Positions 27,501 to 34,216 of a stretch of 64,000 nucleotides of DNA are shown here, piece after piece. The DNA is taken from the IMG/VR virus record IMGVR_UViG_3300042876_000902, positions 1 to 64,000 of that record; one strand, 5' to 3'. The position numbers and the translations under genes are program-made. The stretch comes from a virus. Below the pieces are notes generated by a model, which did no database searches, was not told where the DNA came from, and saw only the letters and a program-made list of their open reading frames with translations. The number at the start of each line of letters is the position of its first letter. The first letter of the stretch is position 1.

Positions 27501-28450
27501 GCCCGGCCGGTGATGGCACGGTCTCCGTCGACAACCTGGCGGCGCTCGACGCGACCGCCGACGTTGCGAAGGCGGGCAACGCCGTTCGCAACAGGACGCT
27601 CTACGGGGTGGCGGTCAATCGTGTGATGGCCGCCGCGGCGGGCGAATGGGACGGCGTGCCACTCGCGGCCGGTGACCTCTGGTTCGACAGCGACCAGAAT
27701 TACGTGCCATGGCGGTGGTCTGGGTCGCAGTGGTTGACGGTGGCCGACGCTTCCCCGGTCATCGCCTCGCGCCTCGCCGCCGGGATCATCACGGCCGACA
27801 AGATCGACGCTGGCGCTGTCACGGCCGACAAGCTCGCCGCCGACGCGATCAAGACCACCGGGTACACGTTCACCGGGACCGAGGGCGGGACCAACGAGGT
27901 GGCGACTTCCGGGGCGAAGATGCAGCGGTCCGGGACGGCGTTGCTCGCGGCGGCCAACAGCTTCAAGGTCGGGGCGGTCCCGTTCTCGGACATGGCGCTC
28001 GCTCGCGCCTTCGCACGCGTCGACGTCGGGGCCAGCTCCTTCTCTCCGATCTACGTCAAGGGGTTCAGCTCCATCACTCGCGTCGCGGGTCCGCCCGCGT
28101 GTCTGTGGTTTCAGGTCGAGACGGAGGTGTTCTCCGGCGTCCAGCCGATCCCGGCGCTCTCCGTCGGGACATGCCCGGAGGAGGACGTCGGGACCGACGC
28201 GGACCTCATCGCGCAGATCCAGCCGTTCATCGTCGGGTACGACCGAAACTACAACTACGGCAGCGGCAGCTACTATCCTCCGGGCTCCTACCACGATTAC
28301 GGTTGGCTCGGCATCTACGTCGCGCTGAGGCGCGCGACTCCTGGTGTCGTTGGTGGAGTTCCGACGGTAGAATACTCATGGGTGGATCCGGAGGCGTTCG
28401 GGACGGGCAACGCTGTGACGCTCTACGTCGCACTGATCACCAACAACTGA
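24599..28450 (+). CDS. Central tail hub / host-specificity protein (gpJ-like)
   Basis: 1283 residues, the largest gene of the window. The N terminus has CFDRPVPMLYGRNRIAGNLI, a marker of tail-hub proteins, then a region with VVFDMLTNAIYGCGWDASRI and the helical ALDYVQSILDSTNSAMTW found in hub proteins with a tail-fibre role. The C-terminal third is beta-rich, includes SRLAAGIITADKIDAGAVTA (a fibre-chaperone-like pattern) and ends in a Tyr/Gly-rich tip. It should form the tail tip and initial receptor contact. Confidence 0.88.
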   Translation: MSGASETARNVGRTLSHAFGGVGNYTTAGELLTGVQIGTSCFDRPVPMLYGRNRIAGNLIWMPQSFWEKVAGESASGGGKGGNSPSSGTPDAYYQGFAIGLCEGPVGDILRVWRDKEQFGGLDKLDGGVFTYFHGTRPQTPWTYFDSTPVAKSTEEFVAENGYRIEDPGLDHITSPTSLIPPASIRIKYGGVWKYLLNSSQVSAGYRTGQLYRPNQDILGYPANPNPYYYTIVKVGSGASAYWEVTFSDASLLGCPVIITYSGTRNYSGYAIGYSGTAYLITPRMSLGSSNSMKNYTFEVSGFLDENTDVGGADPAAVVFDMLTNAIYGCGWDASRIEVDLGPDGTVASGYRRYCDQMGFKVSPALNEQKAALDYVQSILDSTNSAMTWSNGKLRVVPLGDVTVGTFTPALQPVYDIVIDNMSALTGSDGSVASIDDGPVTVMRKRQSDTYNRIPVEYLDQANEYNVAVVSEVDQADVDATGSVREAQAVRLACITNQRHAQIISRLMAQRSCYVRNRFKIRVGFKHAVLEPLDIITITEPRLGLDRKPVRITSVDEDPVAQDITIEAEEMPIGIAQAARFATEVGEGGGQDYGTKPYFSNTPIIFAPPPTATESGGPEVWIGTSGANKDWGGSQVWLSWDGITYVYEGDIGAATYGTTVGAVNAGSPFDSVNNVDVDLSVSAGQLASVTDVERDALASDCWLEGEVIAYRDATLQVDGSYRLSSLRRGCRGTASSSHPAGAPFIRIDDNLMKLQVDPTRYGQTIYVKLVSFNLSKTQYDDISDVPVYQYTLPSFALSGAEQILNLPVKFAFDQLVLEDWDIVGSGVVCLASGGLDGSRVLQVTGQAVMIHKGLIPVDALRPIRIASLWKQETQPTNGTGTFRVGFCGIGADMTTKVSMTGADTLSEQYVTDAFESPNASWYSSESFLSGRGSPGGTAAGTVNAPGKFHEDVRYVRLMLIMNGDVGESPAGDGTVSVDNLAALDATADVAKAGNAVRNRTLYGVAVNRVMAAAAGEWDGVPLAAGDLWFDSDQNYVPWRWSGSQWLTVADASPVIASRLAAGIITADKIDAGAVTADKLAADAIKTTGYTFTGTEGGTNEVATSGAKMQRSGTALLAAANSFKVGAVPFSDMALARAFARVDVGASSFSPIYVKGFSSITRVAGPPACLWFQVETEVFSGVQPIPALSVGTCPEEDVGTDADLIAQIQPFIVGYDRNYNYGSGSYYPPGSYHDYGWLGIYVALRRATPGVVGGVPTVEYSWVDPEAFGTGNAVTLYVALITNN

Positions 28451-28461
28451 AAGGAGGGGGC

Positions 28462-28686
28462 GTGAACGACAACAGGAAGCAAGATGTGGATCCGATGACG
28501 GTGACGGGGTCGTACGCGGTCGTCAAGGGGAAGTATGGCAAGCGGTCGAAGGACAAGCCGCTCTGGTGGATCATCGCGTATCACGCGGGGAAGGCCGCCG
28601 TGCAGATCGCGATGGCACTCATCCTCCTCGGCATCGCGGCGTGGGCACAGCAGTGCGGGATCACGCTCCCCAAGGTGCTGCCGTGA
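28462..28686 (+). CDS. Small single-span membrane protein
   Basis: 74 residues from a GTG with a strong AAGGAGGGGG site. A basic, polar N terminus (KGKYGKRSKDKP) precedes one hydrophobic helix, about residues 38-62 (IIAYHAGKAAVQIAMALILL). Being first in the lysis cluster, it may be a holin, antiholin or pinholin; another candidate lies at 29581. Overlaps the next gene by GTGA. Confidence 0.6.
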   Translation: MNDNRKQDVDPMTVTGSYAVVKGKYGKRSKDKPLWWIIAYHAGKAAVQIAMALILLGIAAWAQQCGITLPKVLP

Positions 28687-29072
28687 AGAAGCCCGCGAAG
28701 AAGACGAAGGTGACTGAGCCGGTGGCCGTGCCGTTCGCGTCTGTGAAGGACTTGTTGGAGGCGTACGCTTCGCGGACGGAGCGGGTCTTCGTGCAGCGGC
28801 TCACGGAACACGAAGAGCGTGAGGACAAGAACCTTCGTGACCTCATCGAGAAGCTGGTGATCACCGGTCGGAGCTTCGACGCCGTCGAGGCCAGGCGCGC
28901 GCAGGAGCGGATCGACATCGAGGCGAAGATCGTGTCAGTGCAGCAGCGGCTCGATGTTCTCGAGAAGTCGCACACAGCCGGGTCTGAAGACATCCAGCGG
29001 CTGCGGAACATCATCGAACCGCTCAAGGACATCATCGAGGTGTTCAAGCGGCAGCACGGCATCGGAGGTTAG
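28683..29072 (+). CDS. Coiled-coil protein in lysis cluster
   Basis: 129 residues. A Lys-rich start (KKPAKKTKV) leads to heptad-patterned helices from about residue 20 to the end (LLEAYASRTERVFVQRL, IDIEAKIVSVQQRLDVLEKS). No membrane helix and no enzymatic motif. It sits between a membrane protein and the endolysin, so it may be a lysis regulator or a small tail-associated protein. Function unknown. Confidence 0.55.
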   Translation: MKKPAKKTKVTEPVAVPFASVKDLLEAYASRTERVFVQRLTEHEEREDKNLRDLIEKLVITGRSFDAVEARRAQERIDIEAKIVSVQQRLDVLEKSHTAGSEDIQRLRNIIEPLKDIIEVFKRQHGIGG

Positions 29073-29075
29073 GTC

Positions 29076-29567
29076 ATGGCGGAAGCTCTGAAGGCACCCA
29101 ACGGTCGGGCAGCCATCGAGGAGGTCTTCGGTGAGCTGCCGTGGCATTCGATCCCAGGTAGCACGTTCGTCCGCGTCGACCCGCTGTGGGAGGAGGAGCA
29201 CCTCGTCGGGGTCTTCGTCGACAGCTTCTACATCCGAATGCACAAGAAGCTCGCGAGCCTGTTCGTCGAGGCGCTCATGGCGGCCCGCGCGGCGGCATCC
29301 GTCTACACGCTGCGACAGCTCGGCGGCTACTGCCCGCGTCGGATGAAGACGCTCGACCCGGCGAAGCAGGCAGCCGCGCCGCTCTCGACACACTCGTGGG
29401 GGATCGCCTTCGACATCAACTGGAACAGCAACCCGTTCAGCACGAAGCTCATCACGGACATCCCGGCCGCCTTCGTCGAGGAGTTCAAGAAGCGTGGTTG
29501 GAACTGGGGAGGTGACTGGCGCTCGAAGAAGGACCCGATGCACTTCCAGTTCTGCACTGGATACTGA
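29076..29567 (+). CDS. Endolysin, M15-type peptidase
   Basis: 163 residues. The zinc ligands of VanY/endolysin Ply-type M15 peptidases are visible: His 106 and Asp 113 in STHSWGIAFDIN, and His 156 in DPMHFQF. The enzyme should cut peptide links in host peptidoglycan to release progeny. No signal peptide, so it needs a holin. It lacks a cell-wall binding domain, which fits a phage of thin-walled hosts but does not prove it. Confidence 0.9.
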   Translation: MAEALKAPNGRAAIEEVFGELPWHSIPGSTFVRVDPLWEEEHLVGVFVDSFYIRMHKKLASLFVEALMAARAAASVYTLRQLGGYCPRRMKTLDPAKQAAAPLSTHSWGIAFDINWNSNPFSTKLITDIPAAFVEEFKKRGWNWGGDWRSKKDPMHFQFCTGY

Positions 29568-29580
29568 GAGGGAGCGGACG

Positions 29581-29790
29581 ATGGAACCCAGCAAGATGAA
29601 CAGGATCCTGCAGGGGTGGCGCAAGACGGGGTACTGGCTGCTCTCCGTGGCTGCGCTGACCGGCGGGGCATACTACATGAAGTCGGCGACGTTCGCCGAG
29701 TACCGTGATGGCCTCGTGGTGCTGGCGGGCCTCGTTCTCGCGGGCCACGTGTACCAGCAGGCGAAGGTCACCGCGGGAGACCCCAAGTGA
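29581..29790 (+). CDS. Holin-like two-helix membrane protein
   Basis: 69 residues starting at 29581 behind GAGAGGGAGCGGACG. Two hydrophobic helices, about 18-34 (YWLLSVAALTGGAYYM) and 44-59 (DGLVVLAGLVLAGHVY), with short charged ends. Size, topology and position right after the endolysin suit a class II holin. Overlap with the next gene by GTGA links it to the spanin-like protein. Confidence 0.65.
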   Translation: MEPSKMNRILQGWRKTGYWLLSVAALTGGAYYMKSATFAEYRDGLVVLAGLVLAGHVYQQAKVTAGDPK

Positions 29791-30539
29791 TCTGGGCCTT
29801 GAAGCACTGGAGGTTGGTCGGGGTCGCTGCGCTCGCCGTCGCGGTCGTCGTCCTCGCGTTCCTGCTCGCGGCGCAGGTCAAGGCTGCTCGCGGCGCAGAC
29901 CAGAAGCGCGAGGCCGCGGAGCTGCGGCTGGCTGGGGAGGTCGTCGCCCGCGAGGCCACCGAGCGAGAGTTGCGAAAGCTCGTGGCCAAGGACGCCGACT
30001 TGGAGCGCCAGGTGCGAGAGCTGGAGGCGCGCTCGCCCGGCGTCGTCGTGAGGACAGTCGAGCGGGTGGTGACCGTCGAGGTCCCGGCCGTCGGCGTCCC
30101 GCTCCCGCCCGGCCCGCCGTGCCTCCTCCCGGAAGGTGGGCGCGGTGTCGTCAGATGCACGGTGGTCCAGCTGCAGACCGGGCTCGGCAACGTGGTGGTG
30201 AGGGGCCGCGCCGAGGCCGTCCGCACGCACCCGCTCCCGGAGACGGTCATCCTCAGCGGGCCGTTCGACTCGAAGGTGTCCGTGGTCGACGCGGTCCCGC
30301 CCGTCCTCGTGAAGCTGCGCGACCCGCTCTGGGAGCTGGAGGTCGGCGCCGAGTGGCAGGTGCTGAGCCTCAACGGCGGGGCGTCCGCGCGGCTGCAGCG
30401 CGACCCGTCGCTCTACCGGGCCGCCCTCGCGCGCCGCGTGCTGCCGTGGGTCTACGTCGGCGCGGTAGTCTCGACGCCCGACGGGCGCGCGTGGCAGGCC
30501 TCCCTCGGCGCCTCCGGACGCTTCGGCTGGGGCCGCTAG
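29787..30539 (+). CDS. Membrane-anchored coiled-coil protein, spanin-like
   Basis: 250 residues from GTG. One N-terminal membrane helix (about 8-28), then a charged coiled coil (about 30-80), then a Pro-rich hinge (VGVPLPPGPPCLLP) and a C-terminal beta-rich domain ending GRFGWGR. The N-terminal half resembles i-spanins, which span the periplasm of Gram-negative hosts; the extra C-terminal domain is unusual and could reach the outer membrane itself. Last gene of the late block. Role inferred. Confidence 0.5.
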   Translation: MIWALKHWRLVGVAALAVAVVVLAFLLAAQVKAARGADQKREAAELRLAGEVVAREATERELRKLVAKDADLERQVRELEARSPGVVVRTVERVVTVEVPAVGVPLPPGPPCLLPEGGRGVVRCTVVQLQTGLGNVVVRGRAEAVRTHPLPETVILSGPFDSKVSVVDAVPPVLVKLRDPLWELEVGAEWQVLSLNGGASARLQRDPSLYRAALARRVLPWVYVGAVVSTPDGRAWQASLGASGRFGWGR

Positions 30540-30562
30540 GCCGCTGGCAAGCCCCGAAGCAA

Positions 30563-30600
30563 CGACGCCCGACCCGGAGAGCCTCCCGGGTCGGGCGTCG
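30563..30600. terminator. Bidirectional terminator between converging blocks
   Basis: Perfect 15-bp stem CGACGCCCGACCCGG (30563-30577) with CCGGGTCGGGCGTCG (30586-30600), loop of eight bases. It lies between the converging gene blocks ending at 30539 and 30657. No T-run on either side, but the stem is very stable. Confidence 0.8.
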
Positions 30601-30614
30601 CGTTACCAGCGGGT

Positions 30615-30647
30615 CCCCGTTCGTTTAACGGGGCCTCCCGCGAGGCC
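30615..30647. terminator. Secondary hairpins in convergent gap
   Basis: CCCCGTT (30615-30621) pairs with AACGGGG (30627-30633), and GGCCTC (30632-30637) pairs with GAGGCC (30642-30647). They back up the main hairpin, mostly for leftward transcripts. Confidence 0.55.
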
Positions 30648-30656
30648 TCGGAAGGC

Positions 30657-31187
30657 CTAGTAGTCGACCTTCGCGTGGGGGTGATACTCCCACTCCCGCC
30701 CGGCCTTCTCAGCCCAGAGGCGGTTGAAGATCTCCATGTGCTCCGGGACGTACTCCTCCATGAACACGATGCGGCGGCAGCTGGTGTTCATCAGGAGCTT
30801 CGTGCATGTCGAGCACGGGGCGAGCGTCACGTAGCAGGTGCTGATCGCCTGGGCGTCCCGGCACTGGAGGAGGGCGTTCTGCTCGGCGTGGATCGCCTCG
30901 CACCCGACCCCGCCCGACTGCGGCTGCCCGAGGGGCGCGAGGGCCCCGGAGCATGCGTTACCGTGGTACACGGTAGTCTGCACTGCCCGGTGGGCCCCTT
31001 CGGCGTTGTCGACACTGGTGACCTCGTTGCAGTGAGGCAACCCGCTCGCGACCCCGTTGTACCCGGTCGCGAGGACGTGCCCGTGCCGGTCGACGAGGAC
31101 GCACCCGACGTGGCGCCGGAGGCAGGTCGAGCGGGTCGCCACGAGCTTCGCCATCGCGACGAAGTACGTGTCCTTGTCGGGCCTCAC
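30657..31187 (-). CDS. dCMP deaminase
   Basis: 176 residues from a GTG overlapping the previous stop. The zinc site is intact: His 100 and catalytic Glu 102 in IHAEQNAL, and Cys 125 and 128 in APCSTC; RRHVGCVLVD and ATGYNGVASGLPHC are family landmarks. It converts dCMP to dUMP, the thymidylate precursor. It is coupled to the thymidylate-synthase homologue upstream, and it ends the leftward operon at the convergent terminator. Confidence 0.93.
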   Translation of the reverse strand: MRPDKDTYFVAMAKLVATRSTCLRRHVGCVLVDRHGHVLATGYNGVASGLPHCNEVTSVDNAEGAHRAVQTTVYHGNACSGALAPLGQPQSGGVGCEAIHAEQNALLQCRDAQAISTCYVTLAPCSTCTKLLMNTSCRRIVFMEEYVPEHMEIFNRLWAEKAGREWEYHPHAKVDY

Positions 31188-32035
31188 GGGAGCGGCCTCC
31201 ACTGACAGGTCTCGTCGGCCGTCCCCTCGCGGAGCGCCATGAGGTCCCGGCGCAGGGTCTCCCAGTCGCCCTTCCGCACGAGGGCGTCGGGCGTTGGCTC
31301 CGGGACCGGCCCGGGGTCCGACTCGAGCACCTCCTTCACCTTGTCGATGTCCTTCAGGTAGAGGTGGCTCGACGTCGCGTTGATGGTCATGGTCCCGAGG
31401 CCGACCGTCAGCTCGCGAGGGAGACCCCAGTTGTGCATGCACGCGACGAAGAGGGCGACCGTCGCGAAGCTGAACATGTCGTAGGGAAGCCCCATCCATC
31501 CGTCGCTCGACCGCATGAAGACGTGTAGGTGGAGCAGGTCCCGCCGGATCGAGAAGCTCATCGCGACCGTGCAGGGGATGTCCTTGCTCGGCAGCGGGTT
31601 CCGCTCCCAGATGGTGAGCACCGCCTGGCGGGTGTCCCGGTCCTTGCTGAGCTGCTGGACAACGTACGGGGTCTGCGCCCGGACCTTCGGGCCGTAGGCG
31701 CCGTTGAGGGTCACCCCGTCGTCGCTGAACCGCCCGTAGCTCGGCGCGAAGCGGGCGAGGGAGGCGAGGTCATTCTGGCCGTTCACGATCCACAGCGCCT
31801 CGGCGGCCATGAACTGCGCCGAGAGCTTCCGGGCCGGGGAGGTCACCACCGCCCGGCTCAGGTCGACGGACACGAGCTGGCCGTGGAGCATCTCGACGGT
31901 GTCGATCCCGCGCGGGGAAACCTTCTGCCCCTCCCGGCAGATGGCCATCATGGCCTCCCGCCAGGCGGCATCGCCGCACGGGGCCGGGGTCCCGGGCTGC
32001 GGAGTGTATGACTGGGCGAGCATAACGTCGGTCAT
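31184..32035 (-). CDS. Thymidylate synthase homologue, probably dCMP-specific
   Basis: 283 residues. ThyA-fold landmarks: RQAVLTIW, catalytic Cys 155 in DIPCTVAMSF, Arg 175 in MRSSDG, His 224 and Tyr 226 in SHLYLKD. The key position equivalent to E. coli ThyA Asn 177 is Asp 186 (GLPYDM instead of GLPFNI). In T4 dCMP hydroxymethylase the same Asn-to-Asp change sets dCMP specificity. So the product may be 5-hydroxymethyl-dCMP or 5-methyl-dCMP rather than dTMP. ThyX is encoded separately, which removes the need for a normal ThyA. Ribosome site GGGAGG; both ends overlap neighbours. Confidence 0.8.
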   Translation of the reverse strand: MTDVMLAQSYTPQPGTPAPCGDAAWREAMMAICREGQKVSPRGIDTVEMLHGQLVSVDLSRAVVTSPARKLSAQFMAAEALWIVNGQNDLASLARFAPSYGRFSDDGVTLNGAYGPKVRAQTPYVVQQLSKDRDTRQAVLTIWERNPLPSKDIPCTVAMSFSIRRDLLHLHVFMRSSDGWMGLPYDMFSFATVALFVACMHNWGLPRELTVGLGTMTINATSSHLYLKDIDKVKEVLESDPGPVPEPTPDALVRKGDWETLRRDLMALREGTADETCQWRPLP

Positions 32036-32559
32036 GAGTCGAACCTCCCTTCGGCGATGTGGATGGCGAAGGCGGGCGCCCCGCCCTCCCACTGGGTGCG
32101 GTCGTACTTGAGGACGGGGAGCGAGGTCTTCATTGCGGCGTACCCGTCCCACACGCGGCGGAGCTGGTCCGTCCGCTTGAGGTACTCCTCCTGCGGCCTG
32201 CCCTCGAACGACTTGGCGCAGACCTCGAACGGCGGGAGGCAGAGGACCACCACGCCGTCGCACGCTGCTGCGATGCCCTCGAGCCACCCCGCCGTGTTCG
32301 GGCTCAGCCGGTTCAGCCCGGCCCGCATCACGGCGCCGTAGATGGGCTCGGAGAGCCACGACCGGTCGAGCACCGTGTCGACGTACCCGTGGGTTGCGGG
32401 CATCATGCTCACCTCGTACACGTCGGCGAGGTCTTGAGGGGAGACCTTGAGGTAGGAGCCATGGTGGATGAGCATCCCTTGGACGGCGCGGGTGAGCGCC
32501 TGGGCCAGCGTGGTCTTGCCCGAGCCGTCCGGGCCTTCGAGGATGAAGAGGCGGCTCAT
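32032..32559 (-). CDS. P-loop nucleotide kinase (dNMP kinase-like)
   Basis: 175 residues. Walker A EGPDGSGKTT at about 8-17 and a DRSWLSEPIYG segment in the position of the DRx motif of thymidylate-kinase-like enzymes. A second, more typical dTMP kinase lies at 42136, so this copy may serve another substrate. It sits directly before the thymidylate-synthase homologue, so a modified dCMP is a reasonable guess, by analogy with T4 dNMP kinase gp1. Specificity cannot be read from the sequence. Confidence 0.75.
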   Translation of the reverse strand: MSRLFILEGPDGSGKTTLAQALTRAVQGMLIHHGSYLKVSPQDLADVYEVSMMPATHGYVDTVLDRSWLSEPIYGAVMRAGLNRLSPNTAGWLEGIAAACDGVVVLCLPPFEVCAKSFEGRPQEEYLKRTDQLRRVWDGYAAMKTSLPVLKYDRTQWEGGAPAFAIHIAEGRFDS

Positions 32560-33044
32560 GGCGTCGCCTCCTTCGGCGCTCCGGCGTCGTCGCGCCGGTT
32601 GACGTACGTGCTCCGGTCGAGCCCCTCGGCATGGAGGTGAACCAGGTGGCTCGGCGGCGACCACCCCGGCGGCTTGATGAGGTCGACCGCGTGCCCGCGG
32701 TGCCCGACGCCGCGGATCTTGGACATGTTCGCCCGGTCGACCTCGGCCCACGAGCGGCGCCAGACCCGGCGGAGGCCGAGCATCACGGCCGTGCCTTTGA
32801 GGAAGACGCCGATGTCGATGAGCGCGTCCGTCATCCCCGCGATGTCGTCGCTCTCGACCGCGTCCTCCAGCTCGTCCACCTCCTCGCGGAGGCACTGCAG
32901 CCGCTCGCGCATCTTCCGCTTCGTGAGGAAGCCCGGCTCCTCGAACGAGAGGATGCCGAACTTGAGGTGCATCGCGCGGACGTCTTCCAGCTCCGGGTCG
33001 AGCCCGCGCAGGACGCGGATCGCATTCCACAGTCTCTTGAACAT
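32556..33044 (-). CDS. MazG-like nucleotide pyrophosphohydrolase
   Basis: 162 residues. The all-alpha NTP pyrophosphatase pattern is present: EEPGFLTKRKMRERL, LREEVDELEDAVES and the metal-binding DALIDIGVFLKGTAVMLGL, then EVDRANMSKIRG and KPPGWSPP near the end. These enzymes cleave dNTPs to dNMPs; T4 dCTPase gp56 belongs to the same superfamily. Its place beside the kinase and dCMP-type synthase homologue makes dCTP a candidate substrate. GAAAGGAGCAGCG precedes the start. Confidence 0.82.
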   Translation of the reverse strand: MFKRLWNAIRVLRGLDPELEDVRAMHLKFGILSFEEPGFLTKRKMRERLQCLREEVDELEDAVESDDIAGMTDALIDIGVFLKGTAVMLGLRRVWRRSWAEVDRANMSKIRGVGHRGHAVDLIKPPGWSPPSHLVHLHAEGLDRSTYVNRRDDAGAPKEATP

Positions 33045-33124
33045 CGCTGCTCCTTTCGTGCTCTGGAAACAACAAGGGCCCGCCGCGTGCATCCGCGGCA
33101 GGCCCGGTCGATGTTGCCGGCTGC

Positions 33125-34075
33125 TTAGGCCGCCTTCTTCTCGGGCGGCTTCAGCCCCTTCTTCTTGAGGTCGTTGCGGTACCACGCGACGTACGTGCGC
33201 TTGAAGCTCGGGAACTCCTTGCTGACCTTGTCGAAGATGACGTCGTCCGAGAACCGCCCGGACATGATCAGCTCCTTCGCGACGCTCGCGGCCGACCGGC
33301 GCTCGCCCTTCTCCTTCGGCGCCTTGGCGGTGGCGCCCGCGCCCTTCTTCACGGACTTCATCGAGGCGGCGGCGTTGCCCTTGCCCGTCTTCTTCGCGGT
33401 GGTGATGCTCGGCTTCTTGGCCATGGCTCTCTCCTTTGCGCTGCTGTTGACGTTGATGAGCTTCTCCAGCTCTTCCACTGCGCGCTCGGTGGCTCCCCGG
33501 TACTGCATGTACTCGGTGAACAGCGTGGCGCACCTCGCCACCGGGTAACCCTCGATCTCCTTGTACTTCTTGTCGAACTCCCGCGCCGGGAGGGTCTTGA
33601 CCGTGAACGGCCCCTCCCCCTCGGCGTCGAGCGTCAGGAACTCTACCACCTTCATGTCGTGCTCGCCACCACCACTTTCAGGGAGGCGCCTCCCCAGCTC
33701 GATGCAGACCCGGTTGCTGAAGTCCTTGCAGACGACCGCCTGCTCCTGCGCCTTGAGCTGGCTCTTCGTGAACCGCTCGACCTCCCGGAACGTGGCGTTC
33801 ACGGTTGGGCACGTGGAGAGGTGGTGCGTGATGGGCTGCTTGCACTCGCCGCACTTGGGCGCCTGGCCGTTGCCGAAGGCGGGCCCCTGCTTCTTGGCCT
33901 CGGGCGCCTTCGTGCTCTTGGTGGGCGGTGCCTTCGCGGGCGCGGCGGGCTTCTTCGTGCTCTTCACCTTCGCGGGCGGAGCCTTCTTCACCTTCGTGCT
34001 CTTGACCTCCTTCTTCGCGGCCTTCGCGGGCTTCTTGCTGCTCTTCGTGTCCTTCCTCGTCCCCTTCTTCGCCAT
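33125..34075 (-). CDS. Lys/Ala-rich DNA-binding-like protein with WYR domain
   Basis: 316 residues. A histone-H1-like Lys/Ala/Pro arm (1-75) precedes a zinc-ribbon-like stretch (CGECKQ...STCP, about 74-91), a central domain, a second Lys/Ala linker and a C-terminal 50-residue domain ending WYRNDLKKKGLKPP. That last domain has two paralogues at 50158 and 50557. Nucleic-acid binding is likely from charge; function unknown. A strong internal site AAAGGAGAG precedes the in-frame ATG at 33424, so a 99-residue C-terminal form may also be made. First gene of the operon. Confidence 0.7.
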   Translation of the reverse strand: MAKKGTRKDTKSSKKPAKAAKKEVKSTKVKKAPPAKVKSTKKPAAPAKAPPTKSTKAPEAKKQGPAFGNGQAPKCGECKQPITHHLSTCPTVNATFREVERFTKSQLKAQEQAVVCKDFSNRVCIELGRRLPESGGGEHDMKVVEFLTLDAEGEGPFTVKTLPAREFDKKYKEIEGYPVARCATLFTEYMQYRGATERAVEELEKLINVNSSAKERAMAKKPSITTAKKTGKGNAAASMKSVKKGAGATAKAPKEKGERRSAASVAKELIMSGRFSDDVIFDKVSKEFPSFKRTYVAWYRNDLKKKGLKPPEKKAA

Positions 34076-34119
34076 GTGCATCCTCCTCAGCCAGAGGGTT
34101 GGACCAATCAACTTCGGCG

Positions 34120-34148
34120 ACCCTAGCAAGACCGGTTTGGGGAGTAAA
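34120..34148 (-). promoter_or_regulatory. Putative sigma70-type promoter of nucleotide operon
   Basis: On the minus strand TTTACT (34143-34148), a 17-base spacer, and TAGGGT (34120-34125), just upstream of the operon running from 34075 to 30657. The -10 region shares GCTAG with the two other candidate promoters. Confidence 0.5.
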
Positions 34149-34216
34149 GGGAGTTGATTGACGCAGCCCCCTTGGTACTGGCCCCAGCCCCGGACTGATG
34201 AAGTCGTCTTTGTGAA

